NCBI RefSeq assembly: GCF_900289175.1
Contig: NZ_LT985747.1
Coordinates: forward strand, 2,073,912-2,137,911
DNA: 64,000 nt
Reading direction: 5' to 3'
DNA from: Paenibacillus faecalis
Lineage (GTDB): Bacteria > Bacillota > Bacilli > Paenibacillales > Paenibacillaceae
Part shown: piece by piece, positions 8,019 to 16,074 of the stretch
How positions within the stretch are numbered: the first letter of the stretch is position 1
Layout of the letters: each line of letters starts with the position of its first letter
The notes under the pieces: generated by a model
What the model was told of the DNA's origin: nothing
The model's database searches: none
The model's input: the letters and a program-made list of their open reading frames with translations, nothing else
Translations under genes and position numbers: made by a program

Positions 8019-8714
8019 TTGAGAATATTAAACAAGTATTTCATAATTATTTATCGTATATTTTTTTTGATGATATGCGGTTATGGTTTATATCTTAATT
8101 CAGGTTTGTCAGATGGGGTGTTTCAACCACAGATGTTTTTGTATTACACTATATTAAGTAATCTAGTCTGTTTTATTTTTATAGGAGGCTGTTTAGTTAA
8201 GAATTTAAGAGAATTTCATACATGGAGTCCAATGGGTATCCATACGATTTTACCCAGAGTAAAAGGTTCCATTACAATGTGCATTACAGTTACTTTTATT
8301 ATTTACCATTTTATACTTGCTCCCACAGCATTCATTATGAGCCCTGATTATTCTTTATACAGTATGCGTGATATTATTGTTCATTATGTTGTTCCCTTTA
8401 TGATGATTTTTGATTGGATTCTTTTGGATAAGAAAGGTCTATATAGAATAACTGAACCGTTGTTATGGATTGGGTTACCCTATGTTTATCTTATATTTGC
8501 ATTAGTACGTGGTTATTTTGGTGGTTCAATTACACCTGGCGGAAGTAAATATCCTTATTTCTTTTTAGATATAGAGAAAGTTGGATCAGCAGGCGTAATT
8601 AAGTATACTTTAGGTCTTACAGCCTTTTTTATCATATTAGGCTATCTAATATTAGGAATTGATAAAGTACTAGATAAAACGGATATTAAAAAAAATGTGC
8701 AAAATGGGCTGTAA
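8019..8714 (+). CDS. Pr6Pr family integral membrane protein
   Basis: A polytopic membrane protein of about 231 aa with six hydrophobic segments. Seen: FYYT/YYTILSNLVCFIF near the N-terminus, IVHYVVPFMMIFDWILLDKKG in the middle, and PLLWIGLPYVYLIFALVRG. This order is characteristic of the Pr6Pr family, whose biochemical function is unknown to me. TTG at 8019 is preferred because GAAAGAGGAG lies 6-8 bases upstream; an earlier in-frame TTG at 7953 has no ribosome site. It is divergent from and probably controlled by the TetR regulator. No downstream partner gene; the stretch after it is decayed. Confidence 0.75.
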   Translation: MRILNKYFIIIYRIFFLMICGYGLYLNSGLSDGVFQPQMFLYYTILSNLVCFIFIGGCLVKNLREFHTWSPMGIHTILPRVKGSITMCITVTFIIYHFILAPTAFIMSPDYSLYSMRDIIVHYVVPFMMIFDWILLDKKGLYRITEPLLWIGLPYVYLIFALVRGYFGGSITPGGSKYPYFFLDIEKVGSAGVIKYTLGLTAFFIILGYLILGIDKVLDKTDIKKNVQNGL

Positions 8715-8921
8715 TTCCTCACCATGTAATTTTTGTAGTCTGACTGGCAAGTCTACCACCGAAGAGAGTTAAAGGTTACTTCGAATCAGTAATGTTTCAA
8801 TTTTTGTAGCAGATTAAGAAGTAACATGAATTCAAGACAAGGAGTGATTTACGGAAACGACTCCTTGTTGTGGAGATTTATAGGATTAGAAGCATGAGCA
8901 GAGCAATGTTTAATAGATTAA
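8715..8921. other. Non-coding right end of the segment interrupting imm7
   Basis: No gene. It contains an 8-bp hairpin CAAGGAGT / ACTCCTTG (8838-8845, 8860-8867) without a T tail. A motif TCTGACTGGCAAGTCTAC near 8740 recurs in similar form near 9078, just beyond the imm7 3' fragment. The last bases before the GATCC at 8922-8926 are not an inverted copy of the segment's left end. Confidence 0.5.
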
Positions 8922-9035
8922 GATCCGAAGAACTTTAATGAATTTAAAGTATATGCCTTGATACGAGGAAAAATAATAGAGCACAATGATCCTTTTCTTT
9001 CCCCATTCATACCGAAAATTGAAGATGAAATGTAG
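8922..9035 (+). pseudogene. Immunity protein Imm7, 3' part
   Basis: Thirty-seven codons from GATCC at 8922 to TAG at 9033-9035, encoding FNEFKVYALIRGK and DPFLSPFIPKIED. These are the family's final strands and its PFLSP..P.IED end. No start or ribosome site precedes it. Joined to 4760-5049 through the shared GATCC (a Gly-free ...DSD-DP-KNFNEF... junction), it restores a complete Imm7 reading frame of about 133 codons with no base left over. It is therefore best read as the other half of the interrupted gene rather than an independent one. Confidence 0.75.
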
Positions 9036-9145
9036 ATTTTACCAAGATCAGAGGAATCGTGTGCCGATCTTTCACTAATCTGACTATTCAAGTCTACAAT
9101 TTGTTTTTTTTAATAAGATAATGCTCATAAATTGGGGGAGTTTCT

Positions 9146-9709
9146 ATGAAAATGTTGCCGACGATTCCTTTAGATAGACTCATATTGCGCCCTTTTAGTT
9201 TAGAGGATGCAAAAGTAGTACAAGAGTTAGCAGGGGATAAATATATTGCTGAGACGACATTATACATTCCACACCCCTATGAAGATGGAATAGCAGAAGA
9301 GTGGATAAAAACACATGCTGACCATTTTAATGAAAATCGATCACTTACACTAGCTATTGCACATAAAGAACAAAAGTATGTCATCGGTTCGATCAGTATT
9401 GCTTTTCATACGAAGTTTAACCATGGGGAACTCGCTTATTGGGTCGGGAAAAAGTATAGCAATCATGGGTATTGTACTGAAGCAGCAAAAGGAATCGTTA
9501 AATATGCATTCGAAGAAATGCATTTAAACCGTATATATGCCCGCTATTTAGGAAATAATCCTGCATCGGGAAAAGTAATGCAAAAATTAGGGATGACATA
9601 TGAAGGAACATTAAGACAGCATGTTAAGAAATGGGATAAATATGAAGACCTCGTTTATTACGGACTTTTAAAGGATGAATATTTGAATTCACACCTCTTC
9701 AGCAAATGA
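9146..9709 (+). CDS. GNAT N-acetyltransferase (RimJ/RimL type)
   Basis: Transfers an acetyl group from acetyl-CoA to an amine. It is 187 aa. Seen: LILRPFSLEDAKVV at the N-terminus, ELAYWVGKKYSNHGYCTEA (motif A region with the pyrophosphate-binding loop) and RYLGNNPASGKVMQKLGM, the typical end of RimJ-type enzymes. ATG at 9146 has GGGGGAG 6 bases upstream. A monocistronic gene; its last codons overlap the terminator stem at 9692. The substrate may be a ribosomal protein N-terminus or a small amine; it cannot be told apart here. Confidence 0.85.
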   Translation: MKMLPTIPLDRLILRPFSLEDAKVVQELAGDKYIAETTLYIPHPYEDGIAEEWIKTHADHFNENRSLTLAIAHKEQKYVIGSISIAFHTKFNHGELAYWVGKKYSNHGYCTEAAKGIVKYAFEEMHLNRIYARYLGNNPASGKVMQKLGMTYEGTLRQHVKKWDKYEDLVYYGLLKDEYLNSHLFSK

Positions 9710-9726
9710 AGGGGTGTTTGATTTTT
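9692..9726 (+). terminator. Intrinsic terminator overlapping the GNAT stop
   Basis: Ten-bp stem CACCTCTTCA / TGAAGGGGTG (one G-T pair) at 9692-9701 and 9707-9716, followed by TTTGATTTTT. Confidence 0.7.
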
Positions 9727-9856
9727 AAGGCTGAAATCTCGTTCATGAACACAATTTTCGTCCATAGGTTGCATAAATTTGGCGAGACTACTGGGCTTAT
9801 TCATTTTACAATGAAAATTACTTTATTTTCACATACTTCAATGGAGCGTGTTGACG

Positions 9857-11308
9857 ATGCAATTACCGAATAAAATTCAATTGATTACTTATCCCGATTC
9901 ATTAGGAGGTAATCTTCAGCAATTAAATGAAACACTAGATAAACATTTTAAGGACTGCTTTGGCGGTGTACATATTTTGCCTCCATTTCCTTCGACAGGG
10001 GACAGAGGTTTTGCACCGACTACTTATTTAAAGATAGAACCTGAGTTTGGAACATGGATGGATATTGAAGACATTGCGGAGCGGTTTTGCGTTTGTCTTG
10101 ATGTCATGGTCAACCATGTATCGAGCCAGTCGGATTACTTCAAAGATTTTATGGAAAAAGGGAAAGAATCGATTTATGCAGATTGTTTCTACACTTTTGA
10201 TAAATTTTGGCCTGATGGTAAGCTGAACCAAAACGATGTGGACCAAGTGTTTTTGCGTCGCCCTAAACCTTATTCAACGTACAAGGTCGCTGGGCAGGAT
10301 ACGGAAGTTTGGACAACTTTCGGCAATACGGACCCGTCAGAGCAAATAGACCTTGATGTGAATAGTCCTCAGGTTCACAAAATATTTGAACAGATTTTCG
10401 CTACGTTTAGTAAATACAAAATCCAAATGATTCGCCTTGATGCAGTAGCTTTTGTCACCAAAAGAATGGGAACAAGCTGTTTTTTTGTAGAGCCTGAAAT
10501 CGATCAATTTTTAGAGTGGATCACCAAACTTGCCGATCGGTACAATATCGCACTGCTGCCGGAGGTACACGCCCCGCTGGAAATACAGAAGAAGCTGACT
10601 GACAAAGGCTTTTGGACATATGATTTTGTTTTGCCGTACCTGATTCTGGAAACGCTGTTCAGCCGTTCAGCCGACAAACTTGCCGAGTATTTGACGGATC
10701 GTTCTCATAAGCTGTTTACCATGCTTGATTGCCACGACGGTGTTCCGGTTAAGCCTGACGTGGACGGACTAGTTGACTCTAAAGACGCTCGCAAAGTGGT
10801 TGATGTTTGCGTAGAGCGCGGCAGCAAATTGAGCAGGGTATTATCCAAATCGCACCAATCCCCTGATGGGTTTGACGTGCACCAAATTTGTGGTACATAT
10901 TATTCGATGCTCGGCTGCGACGATGATGCTTACTACGCTGCCCGTGCTCTGCAATTGTTTGTACCTGGCATTCCACAGGTCTATTATGTTGGTGCGCTGG
11001 CAGGAGTGAATGATATGGAAAGGGAAGCAGAAGTCGGAGACATTCGAGAGCTCAATCGCCATAATTATGAAATAGATGAGATAGAAGCTGCTATGACAAC
11101 TCCAATTGTTCAACGTCTGAAAAAACTATTCCAGTTGCGTAATAACCATCATGCGTTTAATGGAGAGTTCAGTTTTGACTGCCCTGAGCCTCATTTGCTG
11201 TCTCTTGCTTGGCATCATGCTGAAGAGTACTGCTGTTTGGATGTAAATCTTCAAGCCAATAAAACAACAATTACCTACAGCGAGAATGGCGTGGATAAAA
11301 GCTTGTAA
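9857..11308 (+). CDS. Sucrose phosphorylase-type enzyme (GH13_18)
   Basis: Cleaves an alpha-glucoside such as sucrose with phosphate to give glucose 1-phosphate, by a double-displacement mechanism. It is 483 aa, the expected length. Seen: VHILPPFPSTGDRGFAPT, DVMVNHVS, nucleophile Asp in IRLDAVAF (about residue 195), acid/base Glu in LLPEVHA (about 235), and LDCHDGVPV with the transition-state Asp. ATG at 9857 has GGAG about 10 bases upstream; GTG at 9848 is an alternative. It stands alone between two terminators, with no sugar transporter next to it. Related GH13_18 enzymes use sucrose 6'-phosphate or glucosylglycerate, so the exact substrate is uncertain. Cytoplasmic; no signal peptide. Confidence 0.85.
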   Translation: MQLPNKIQLITYPDSLGGNLQQLNETLDKHFKDCFGGVHILPPFPSTGDRGFAPTTYLKIEPEFGTWMDIEDIAERFCVCLDVMVNHVSSQSDYFKDFMEKGKESIYADCFYTFDKFWPDGKLNQNDVDQVFLRRPKPYSTYKVAGQDTEVWTTFGNTDPSEQIDLDVNSPQVHKIFEQIFATFSKYKIQMIRLDAVAFVTKRMGTSCFFVEPEIDQFLEWITKLADRYNIALLPEVHAPLEIQKKLTDKGFWTYDFVLPYLILETLFSRSADKLAEYLTDRSHKLFTMLDCHDGVPVKPDVDGLVDSKDARKVVDVCVERGSKLSRVLSKSHQSPDGFDVHQICGTYYSMLGCDDDAYYAARALQLFVPGIPQVYYVGALAGVNDMEREAEVGDIRELNRHNYEIDEIEAAMTTPIVQRLKKLFQLRNNHHAFNGEFSFDCPEPHLLSLAWHHAEEYCCLDVNLQANKTTITYSENGVDKSL

Positions 11309-11325
11309 AATCGAATATCACTAAC

Positions 11326-11367
11326 AAAAAGGTTGAAAGGCTATGATGGCTGATCAACCTTTTTTTA
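11326..11367 (+). terminator. Intrinsic terminator after sucrose phosphorylase
   Basis: Eleven-bp stem AAAAAGGTTGA / TCAACCTTTTT (11326-11336, 11354-11364) ending in T7. The A tract means it can also work on the opposite strand. Confidence 0.8.
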
Positions 11368-11532
11368 CGTTTCTTGAATATTTTTCCGATATGTTAACCG
11401 ACTTTAAAAAGATACACTAACCCATCCGGAAATTTAACAAACCCGTTTATCTGCGGACATATTCCTTTTACATTCAACTTGTATCCTACATATGTATCAC
11501 AGAATATGAACTTTATTTCAGGAGGATGTAGG

Positions 11533-12453
11533 ATGCTAAAAAACAAAAAACACAAAGGTCGCCACAGCTTGATTCTTATACTTGTCATGATGCTGGTTAT
11601 CTCCGGCTGCGGGGCAGCAGCAAGTTCCGAATCCGCGAATGGAGGAACTCCAGAAGTCATCCGTGTCGGCATGATGCCAAGTGAAGAAGGAGAAATGAAT
11701 CGTTCCCAAGAGCAGTTGGCGGAAGACATCACAGCAGCAACAGGCATTCCTTCCGAAATTTTTGTCGCCGAAGATTACAACATGATCATTGAAGCGCTTC
11801 GTGCAGGCAAAATCGAGCTTGGACTCATCGGGCCGTTTGGCTATATTATCGCTACGGAGCGCGCTAACGCTAAGTTGCTTGTACGTTCTGAAAGTGACAA
11901 TGCATCTAACACAGTCATTGTCGTTCGTGACGACTCCCCATATCAAAGTGTAGAAGACTTGAAAGGAAAAGATTTTCTGTTCGTCGATCCGGCATCTACT
12001 TCAGGAAACCTGTATCCCCGCGCTACGCTGATGGATGAGCTCGGTTTGTCTAACGATGAGCTGGAGTCCTTTTTCGGCAGTGTCGCCTTCTCCGGCGGAC
12101 ATGACAAATCGCTCTTGGCGCTGGCGAATAACAATGCAGACGCAATCGGTACATCCAGTATGATGCTGCCGATGATGGCTGAGTCAGGCCTTATAAAGGA
12201 AGAAGATTTCCGCGTGATTGCAGAGTCTGAGCCAATCGTTGGCGGTGCTCCTATGCTGTATCGTGAAGATTTGCCGGAAGACCTGGTAAGCAAAATACAG
12301 GAGCTTATGCTGGATTATCATACGAAGAATCCGGAGTTTATGGAAAGTGTAGGCGCTTCTCGGTTTGTAGAAGGCAGCGACAGTGATTTCGATCCGATTC
12401 GAAAAGTCGCAGAAGCACTTGAAATGTCACCTGAGGAATTGCTAAGCAAGTAA
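11533..12453 (+). CDS. phnD: PhnD-like phosphonate/phosphite-binding lipoprotein
   Basis: Extracytoplasmic binding protein of a phosphonate-type ABC importer. It is 306 aa. Seen: basic N-terminus, hydrophobic segment and lipobox VISGC with the lipidated Cys at about residue 26. The mature part reads IRVGMMPSEEGEMN, then IEALRAGKIELGLIGPFGYI and DPASTSGNLYPRA, which are the ligand-loop motifs of PhnD proteins. ATG at 11533 has AGGAGG 7 bases upstream. It opens a co-directional operon with an ATPase, two permeases and a phosphatase. The ligand could be phosphonate, phosphite or another phosphorus oxyanion. Confidence 0.9.
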   Translation: MLKNKKHKGRHSLILILVMMLVISGCGAAASSESANGGTPEVIRVGMMPSEEGEMNRSQEQLAEDITAATGIPSEIFVAEDYNMIIEALRAGKIELGLIGPFGYIIATERANAKLLVRSESDNASNTVIVVRDDSPYQSVEDLKGKDFLFVDPASTSGNLYPRATLMDELGLSNDELESFFGSVAFSGGHDKSLLALANNNADAIGTSSMMLPMMAESGLIKEEDFRVIAESEPIVGGAPMLYREDLPEDLVSKIQELMLDYHTKNPEFMESVGASRFVEGSDSDFDPIRKVAEALEMSPEELLSK

Positions 12454-12474
12454 CGATAAGCAAGGGAGGATTTA

Positions 12475-13245
12475 ATGATGTCACTACTACAAGTGGAAGG
12501 CTTGTCTAAAATATATCCGGATGGAACAAAAGCGCTCGACAATCTGAATTTAGAGATTCATCCGGGAGAGTTCGTCGTCGTGATTGGACCTAGCGGTGCT
12601 GGCAAGAGCACCCTGCTGCGCAGCTTGAACCGAATGATTGAGCCAACAAACGGAAAGATACGTTTTAAAGGCAAGGAAACGATGGGAATCAAGGGGAAAA
12701 AGCTGCGCGAAATGCGCCGCCATATGGGCATGATTTTTCAGGGATATAATCTTGTCACCCGTGTATCTGTACTTAAAAATGTGCTTCATGGCCGTCTCGG
12801 CTATATGAGTCCGCTCAAGGGAGCGCTCGGCCTCTTCTCCAAAGCGGATACCGAAGCTGCCAAAAACATGCTGCAGCGCGTCGGACTATATGAACAAATA
12901 TATAAACGTGCTGATGAGCTGAGCGGTGGTCAGCAGCAGCGGGTAGGCATCGCGCGAGCTTTATCTCAAAAGCCGGACTTGATCTTAGCCGATGAGCCGA
13001 TTGCCAGCCTGGACCCGGCATCCTCCGAGACGATCATGCATTATTTATACACGATCTGCAAAGAGGAAGGGATCGCTTGTCTGTGCAATCTGCATCAGGT
13101 CGATATCGCGAAAAAATATGCAACCCGCATTATCGGCATTCATCAAGGTAGCAAAGTGTTTGACGGAACGCCTGAAGAGCTTACGGACGATATGATCCGT
13201 CTCATCTACAATCAGATTCAGCCTAAAGTGAAGGAGACCGCCTGA
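12475..13245 (+). CDS. phnC: Phosphonate-type ABC importer ATPase
   Basis: Energises import through the two PhnE-type permeases. It is 256 aa. Seen: Walker A GPSGAGKST, Q-loop FQGYNLVTRVSVLKNV, signature LSGGQQQR, Walker B LILADEPIASLDP and a switch His in NLHQVD. The last differs from the usual Thr-His but is typical of PhnC. GGGAGGA precedes two adjacent ATG codons, 12475 and 12478. It is 21 bases after phnD and directly followed by phnE. Confidence 0.92.
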   Translation: MMSLLQVEGLSKIYPDGTKALDNLNLEIHPGEFVVVIGPSGAGKSTLLRSLNRMIEPTNGKIRFKGKETMGIKGKKLREMRRHMGMIFQGYNLVTRVSVLKNVLHGRLGYMSPLKGALGLFSKADTEAAKNMLQRVGLYEQIYKRADELSGGQQQRVGIARALSQKPDLILADEPIASLDPASSETIMHYLYTICKEEGIACLCNLHQVDIAKKYATRIIGIHQGSKVFDGTPEELTDDMIRLIYNQIQPKVKETA

Positions 13246-13246
13246 C

Positions 13247-14038
13247 ATGAATGTGGTACAAATGCAATCTGCCCGTAAAATGAAGCGAGCTCAAACGATC
13301 ATGTTCCTCATCGTGTTGTTGGCTCTGGTTATCTGGTCTTCGATCGGCACCGAGTTTTCGCTTTCCGCGCTGTTTGCAGGGGTAGGAGAAAGCCTTCGCT
13401 TTATATTTTTTGATTTTCTCCCGCCAGATTTTTCATCATTGCCTATGCTCCTGGAGCCTGCAATGCAGACTATATATATGAGCATCGTGGCAATGGTCAT
13501 CGGGTCGATTGTAGCTGGGCTTCTGTCATTTTTGGCTGCAGCCACCACAAGTCCGCATCCTTACTTGCAGGTGTTTGTCCGAGCAGCTACTTCATTGTTC
13601 CGAAACATTCCGGTCGTTATCTGGACCATTCTGCTGGTTGCCGCCTTCGGTCTCGGTACGATCGTTGGCACGATGTCGCTCATCTTGATCTCGATCGGAA
13701 TGCTGACCCGCTCCTTTGCGGAGGTGCTGGAGGAAATTGATATGGGGCAGGTGGAAGCGGTCCGCGCAGCTGGGGGAGGCTATTTTCAAGTATTGTCCCA
13801 AGCGGTTATTCCACAATTTATGCCTGGGTTTATAGGATGGAGTCTGTACAACTTTGAAATCAATGTGCGCGCCTCAACGATTGTCGGGATGGTTGGAGGG
13901 GGCGGTATCGGGTTTATTTTGCAGTCCAATTTGAAATTGTTTCAGTATCAAAAAGCCAGCATGGCCGTGCTGCTTGTGCTCGTCATCGTGCTTGTTGTTG
14001 AAATGATCACCAATCGTGTAAGGGAGCGGATCATATGA
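13247..14038 (+). CDS. phnE: Phosphonate-type ABC importer permease 1
   Basis: Membrane channel subunit, 263 aa, with about six transmembrane segments. Seen: DFLPPDFS and a permease EAA-type loop EVLEEIDMGQVEAVRAAGG, which contacts the ATPase. ATG at 13247 starts one base after the phnC stop, with AAGGAG inside the end of phnC, so translation is probably coupled. It overlaps the next permease by 4 bases. Confidence 0.9.
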   Translation: MNVVQMQSARKMKRAQTIMFLIVLLALVIWSSIGTEFSLSALFAGVGESLRFIFFDFLPPDFSSLPMLLEPAMQTIYMSIVAMVIGSIVAGLLSFLAAATTSPHPYLQVFVRAATSLFRNIPVVIWTILLVAAFGLGTIVGTMSLILISIGMLTRSFAEVLEEIDMGQVEAVRAAGGGYFQVLSQAVIPQFMPGFIGWSLYNFEINVRASTIVGMVGGGGIGFILQSNLKLFQYQKASMAVLLVLVIVLVVEMITNRVRERII

Positions 14039-14868
14039 ATATGCATCACCCGAAGCCATCCTTCACGGTACTCACCTCCAATACGGAGCCCAAAAAACCA
14101 AAGAAAAACGGGCTATTCGTAATAGGTCTGCCACTTGTCGGTTTGTTGTTTGTATTCAGCCTATATCAGCTTCAATTCGACTATTCCCGAATCGCCGAAG
14201 GCTTCGTGAAACTGGCGGACATTGTACAGGTCATGTTTCCGCCTGACTTCTCAGAATGGCGCCATGTTCTTCTAGCTGCCATTGAATCGCTGCAGGTCGC
14301 TATTCTGGGAACGGTGCTCGGTATTCTGATTGCTTTCTTCCTCTCCTTTCTGGCAGCAAGCAATTTGACGCCTCATCCGTTCATCGCTTGGATTATCCAA
14401 AGTGCAGCATCCTTGCTGCGTGCGATCCCAACGGTTGTCTGGGCCCTTATTTTTATCGTATCCGTCGGACTCGGATCGCTACCCGGCGTACTCGCCATCA
14501 CCGTATCTGCGGCAGGCATGCTGATCAAGGTGTTCGCCCAGTCGCTAGAAGAGATTGATAAAGGCGTACTGGAAGCGATGCAGGCTACCGGGGCGAGCTG
14601 GATTGCCATCGTCATGCAGGGCATTTTACCAACGGTAAAAACAGCTTTTATTGCCTGGTGCGTGCTGCGGTTTGAGGGAGACCTTGGGGAATCTACCATT
14701 CTGGGCGCAGTCGGCGCCGGAGGTATCGGATATGAGCTGACCCATGCGATGAAATCGTATAATTTTGCAGGTGCGTTGTTTGTTGGCCTTGTTATTTTTA
14801 TAATGGTATTTAGTGTAGAGTTTGTGGCGAACCGGTATAAAATGAAACTGAAAGTCCGCAGCCACTAG
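14035..14868 (+). CDS. phnE: Phosphonate-type ABC importer permease 2
   Basis: Second PhnE-type subunit, 277 aa, a paralogue of the preceding gene. It has the same MFPPDFSEWR element and the loop SLEEIDKGVLEAMQATGAS. The two probably form a heterodimeric channel. The ATGA overlap with the upstream stop indicates coupling. The cytoplasmic N-terminus (about 30 residues with KKPKKN) is longer than in permease 1. Confidence 0.9.
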   Translation: MNMHHPKPSFTVLTSNTEPKKPKKNGLFVIGLPLVGLLFVFSLYQLQFDYSRIAEGFVKLADIVQVMFPPDFSEWRHVLLAAIESLQVAILGTVLGILIAFFLSFLAASNLTPHPFIAWIIQSAASLLRAIPTVVWALIFIVSVGLGSLPGVLAITVSAAGMLIKVFAQSLEEIDKGVLEAMQATGASWIAIVMQGILPTVKTAFIAWCVLRFEGDLGESTILGAVGAGGIGYELTHAMKSYNFAGALFVGLVIFIMVFSVEFVANRYKMKLKVRSH

Positions 14869-14907
14869 TCATTCGTTATCCAAAATAGAAGCGAAGGAGC
14901 ATTCATC

Positions 14908-15915
14908 ATGTCAACGTCGATACCGAAGAACGTAGTTAAGCAAGGCGTATGGGTTCAAGCAAAATATAGCAGTAACAATCAGATGATGATTACCTGGAAC
15001 AAGCCAGCCGATGCCGAGGATGTAAAGGTTGAGGGAATTTATTTTTCGACTCATACGGAATTTGATGAAACAAAAAGTACATCGCTTGAAGCTACTATTG
15101 ATCGCGCAGGAGCATCTTTTACAAGAACACTGTCTCCGGGTCGGAGCTATTATCACGTGAAGTTTAATGATGGCTCTGTATTTACGATTCATGATCGTAT
15201 GATCCATACAGAAGGTGTTATCAATTTCCGCGATATGGGCGGATATGTAACGGAGGATGGACGAATGACCCGCTGGGGAGCACTGCTGCGCTCGGCCGAT
15301 CTGCATGAATTGAGTGAGCAGGATTTGCAAATTGTTGATGCGCTAGGCATTGACTGGATTTGCGATCTGCGCAGCGATTTCGAAGTAGTCAAACGCCCGA
15401 GCCCTGCTATCGGTACGGCTATCAATACCAATGTTCCTTTTATGGCGGAAGCAGACCCGGAGGAAATGCAGAAAATCGGGCTGGACCTGAACGCAGGCTA
15501 CAAGGCCATGATCATGAATACAGATAAAAGTTCGTTCATTCTGCATGAGCTGTTAAAGGAAGAGGTCAACACGTCTTTGTTCCATTGTGCTGCCGGTAAA
15601 GACCGGACAGGTGTGGTCTGTGCGCTTATACTGCTCACCCTCGGCGTCCCTCGGGATGTAGTTATTGAAGATTACGAACTGACGAATCTGGCGCTGGATG
15701 GACTGATGCAGCGTTTCATCGCAGACAGCCAGGAGTATATTGACCAAATGCCAGAACTGAAAGAAGGAATTCCAGCTATGATGCGAGCGGACTTTATACA
15801 GGCTGCCCTGGAGGCCATTGATGAGAATTACGGTTCCTTTGAGCGCTATCTTCACGAGGGGCTGGGCATTACAGAAGAAGAAAGAATAGCACTTCAAAAT
15901 AAATATTTGATCTAG
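14908..15915 (+). CDS. Tyrosine/serine phosphatase with HCxxGKDRTG site
   Basis: Cysteine-dependent phosphatase of the Y_phosphatase3 type, 335 aa. Seen: an N-terminal beta-rich domain of about 100 residues, INFRDMGGY (conserved at the start of the catalytic domain), LLRSADLHELS, and the P-loop FHCAAGKDRTGVVCALIL with catalytic Cys and Arg. AAGGAG lies upstream of ATG 14908. It is 39 bases after the second permease and before the terminator, so it belongs to the importer operon. It may remove phosphate from an imported organophosphorus compound rather than from protein (inference from the operon). Confidence 0.85.
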   Translation: MSTSIPKNVVKQGVWVQAKYSSNNQMMITWNKPADAEDVKVEGIYFSTHTEFDETKSTSLEATIDRAGASFTRTLSPGRSYYHVKFNDGSVFTIHDRMIHTEGVINFRDMGGYVTEDGRMTRWGALLRSADLHELSEQDLQIVDALGIDWICDLRSDFEVVKRPSPAIGTAINTNVPFMAEADPEEMQKIGLDLNAGYKAMIMNTDKSSFILHELLKEEVNTSLFHCAAGKDRTGVVCALILLTLGVPRDVVIEDYELTNLALDGLMQRFIADSQEYIDQMPELKEGIPAMMRADFIQAALEAIDENYGSFERYLHEGLGITEEERIALQNKYLI

Positions 15916-15923
15916 AAAATGTA

Positions 15924-15959
15924 GAGTCTGTCGCTGCTTACGGCGCCGGGCTCTTTTTT
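15924..15959 (+). terminator. Intrinsic terminator of the phn-type operon
   Basis: Stem beginning GAGTCTGTCGC and closing with GCGCCGGGCTC (two G-T pairs, one mismatch), followed by T6 C T6. Confidence 0.7.
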
Positions 15960-15976
15960 CTTTTTTACAAAAACGC

Positions 15977-16005
15977 TTTAGCATTTGTTTCATTCGGTAT
16001 ATAAT
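15977..16005 (+). promoter_or_regulatory. Possible sigma-A promoter for the discoidin-domain gene
   Basis: TATAAT at 16000-16005 with TTTAGC at 15977-15982, spacing 17. The -10 box is perfect and the -35 box weak. Confidence 0.4.
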
Positions 16006-16074
16006 GTTCTTATACGTTTATATAATTCCATTTAAGTTCATTTTTGTATCATCATGTAGAAGGAGAGAAGGGAC

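Noticed and set aside
5050..8921. Classical transposon with terminal inverted repeats for the segment breaking imm7
   Set aside because: The right end shows no inverted copy of TGTCGGGGGACAAGAAC and no intact transposase lies inside, so only insertion with a 5-bp repeat is claimed.
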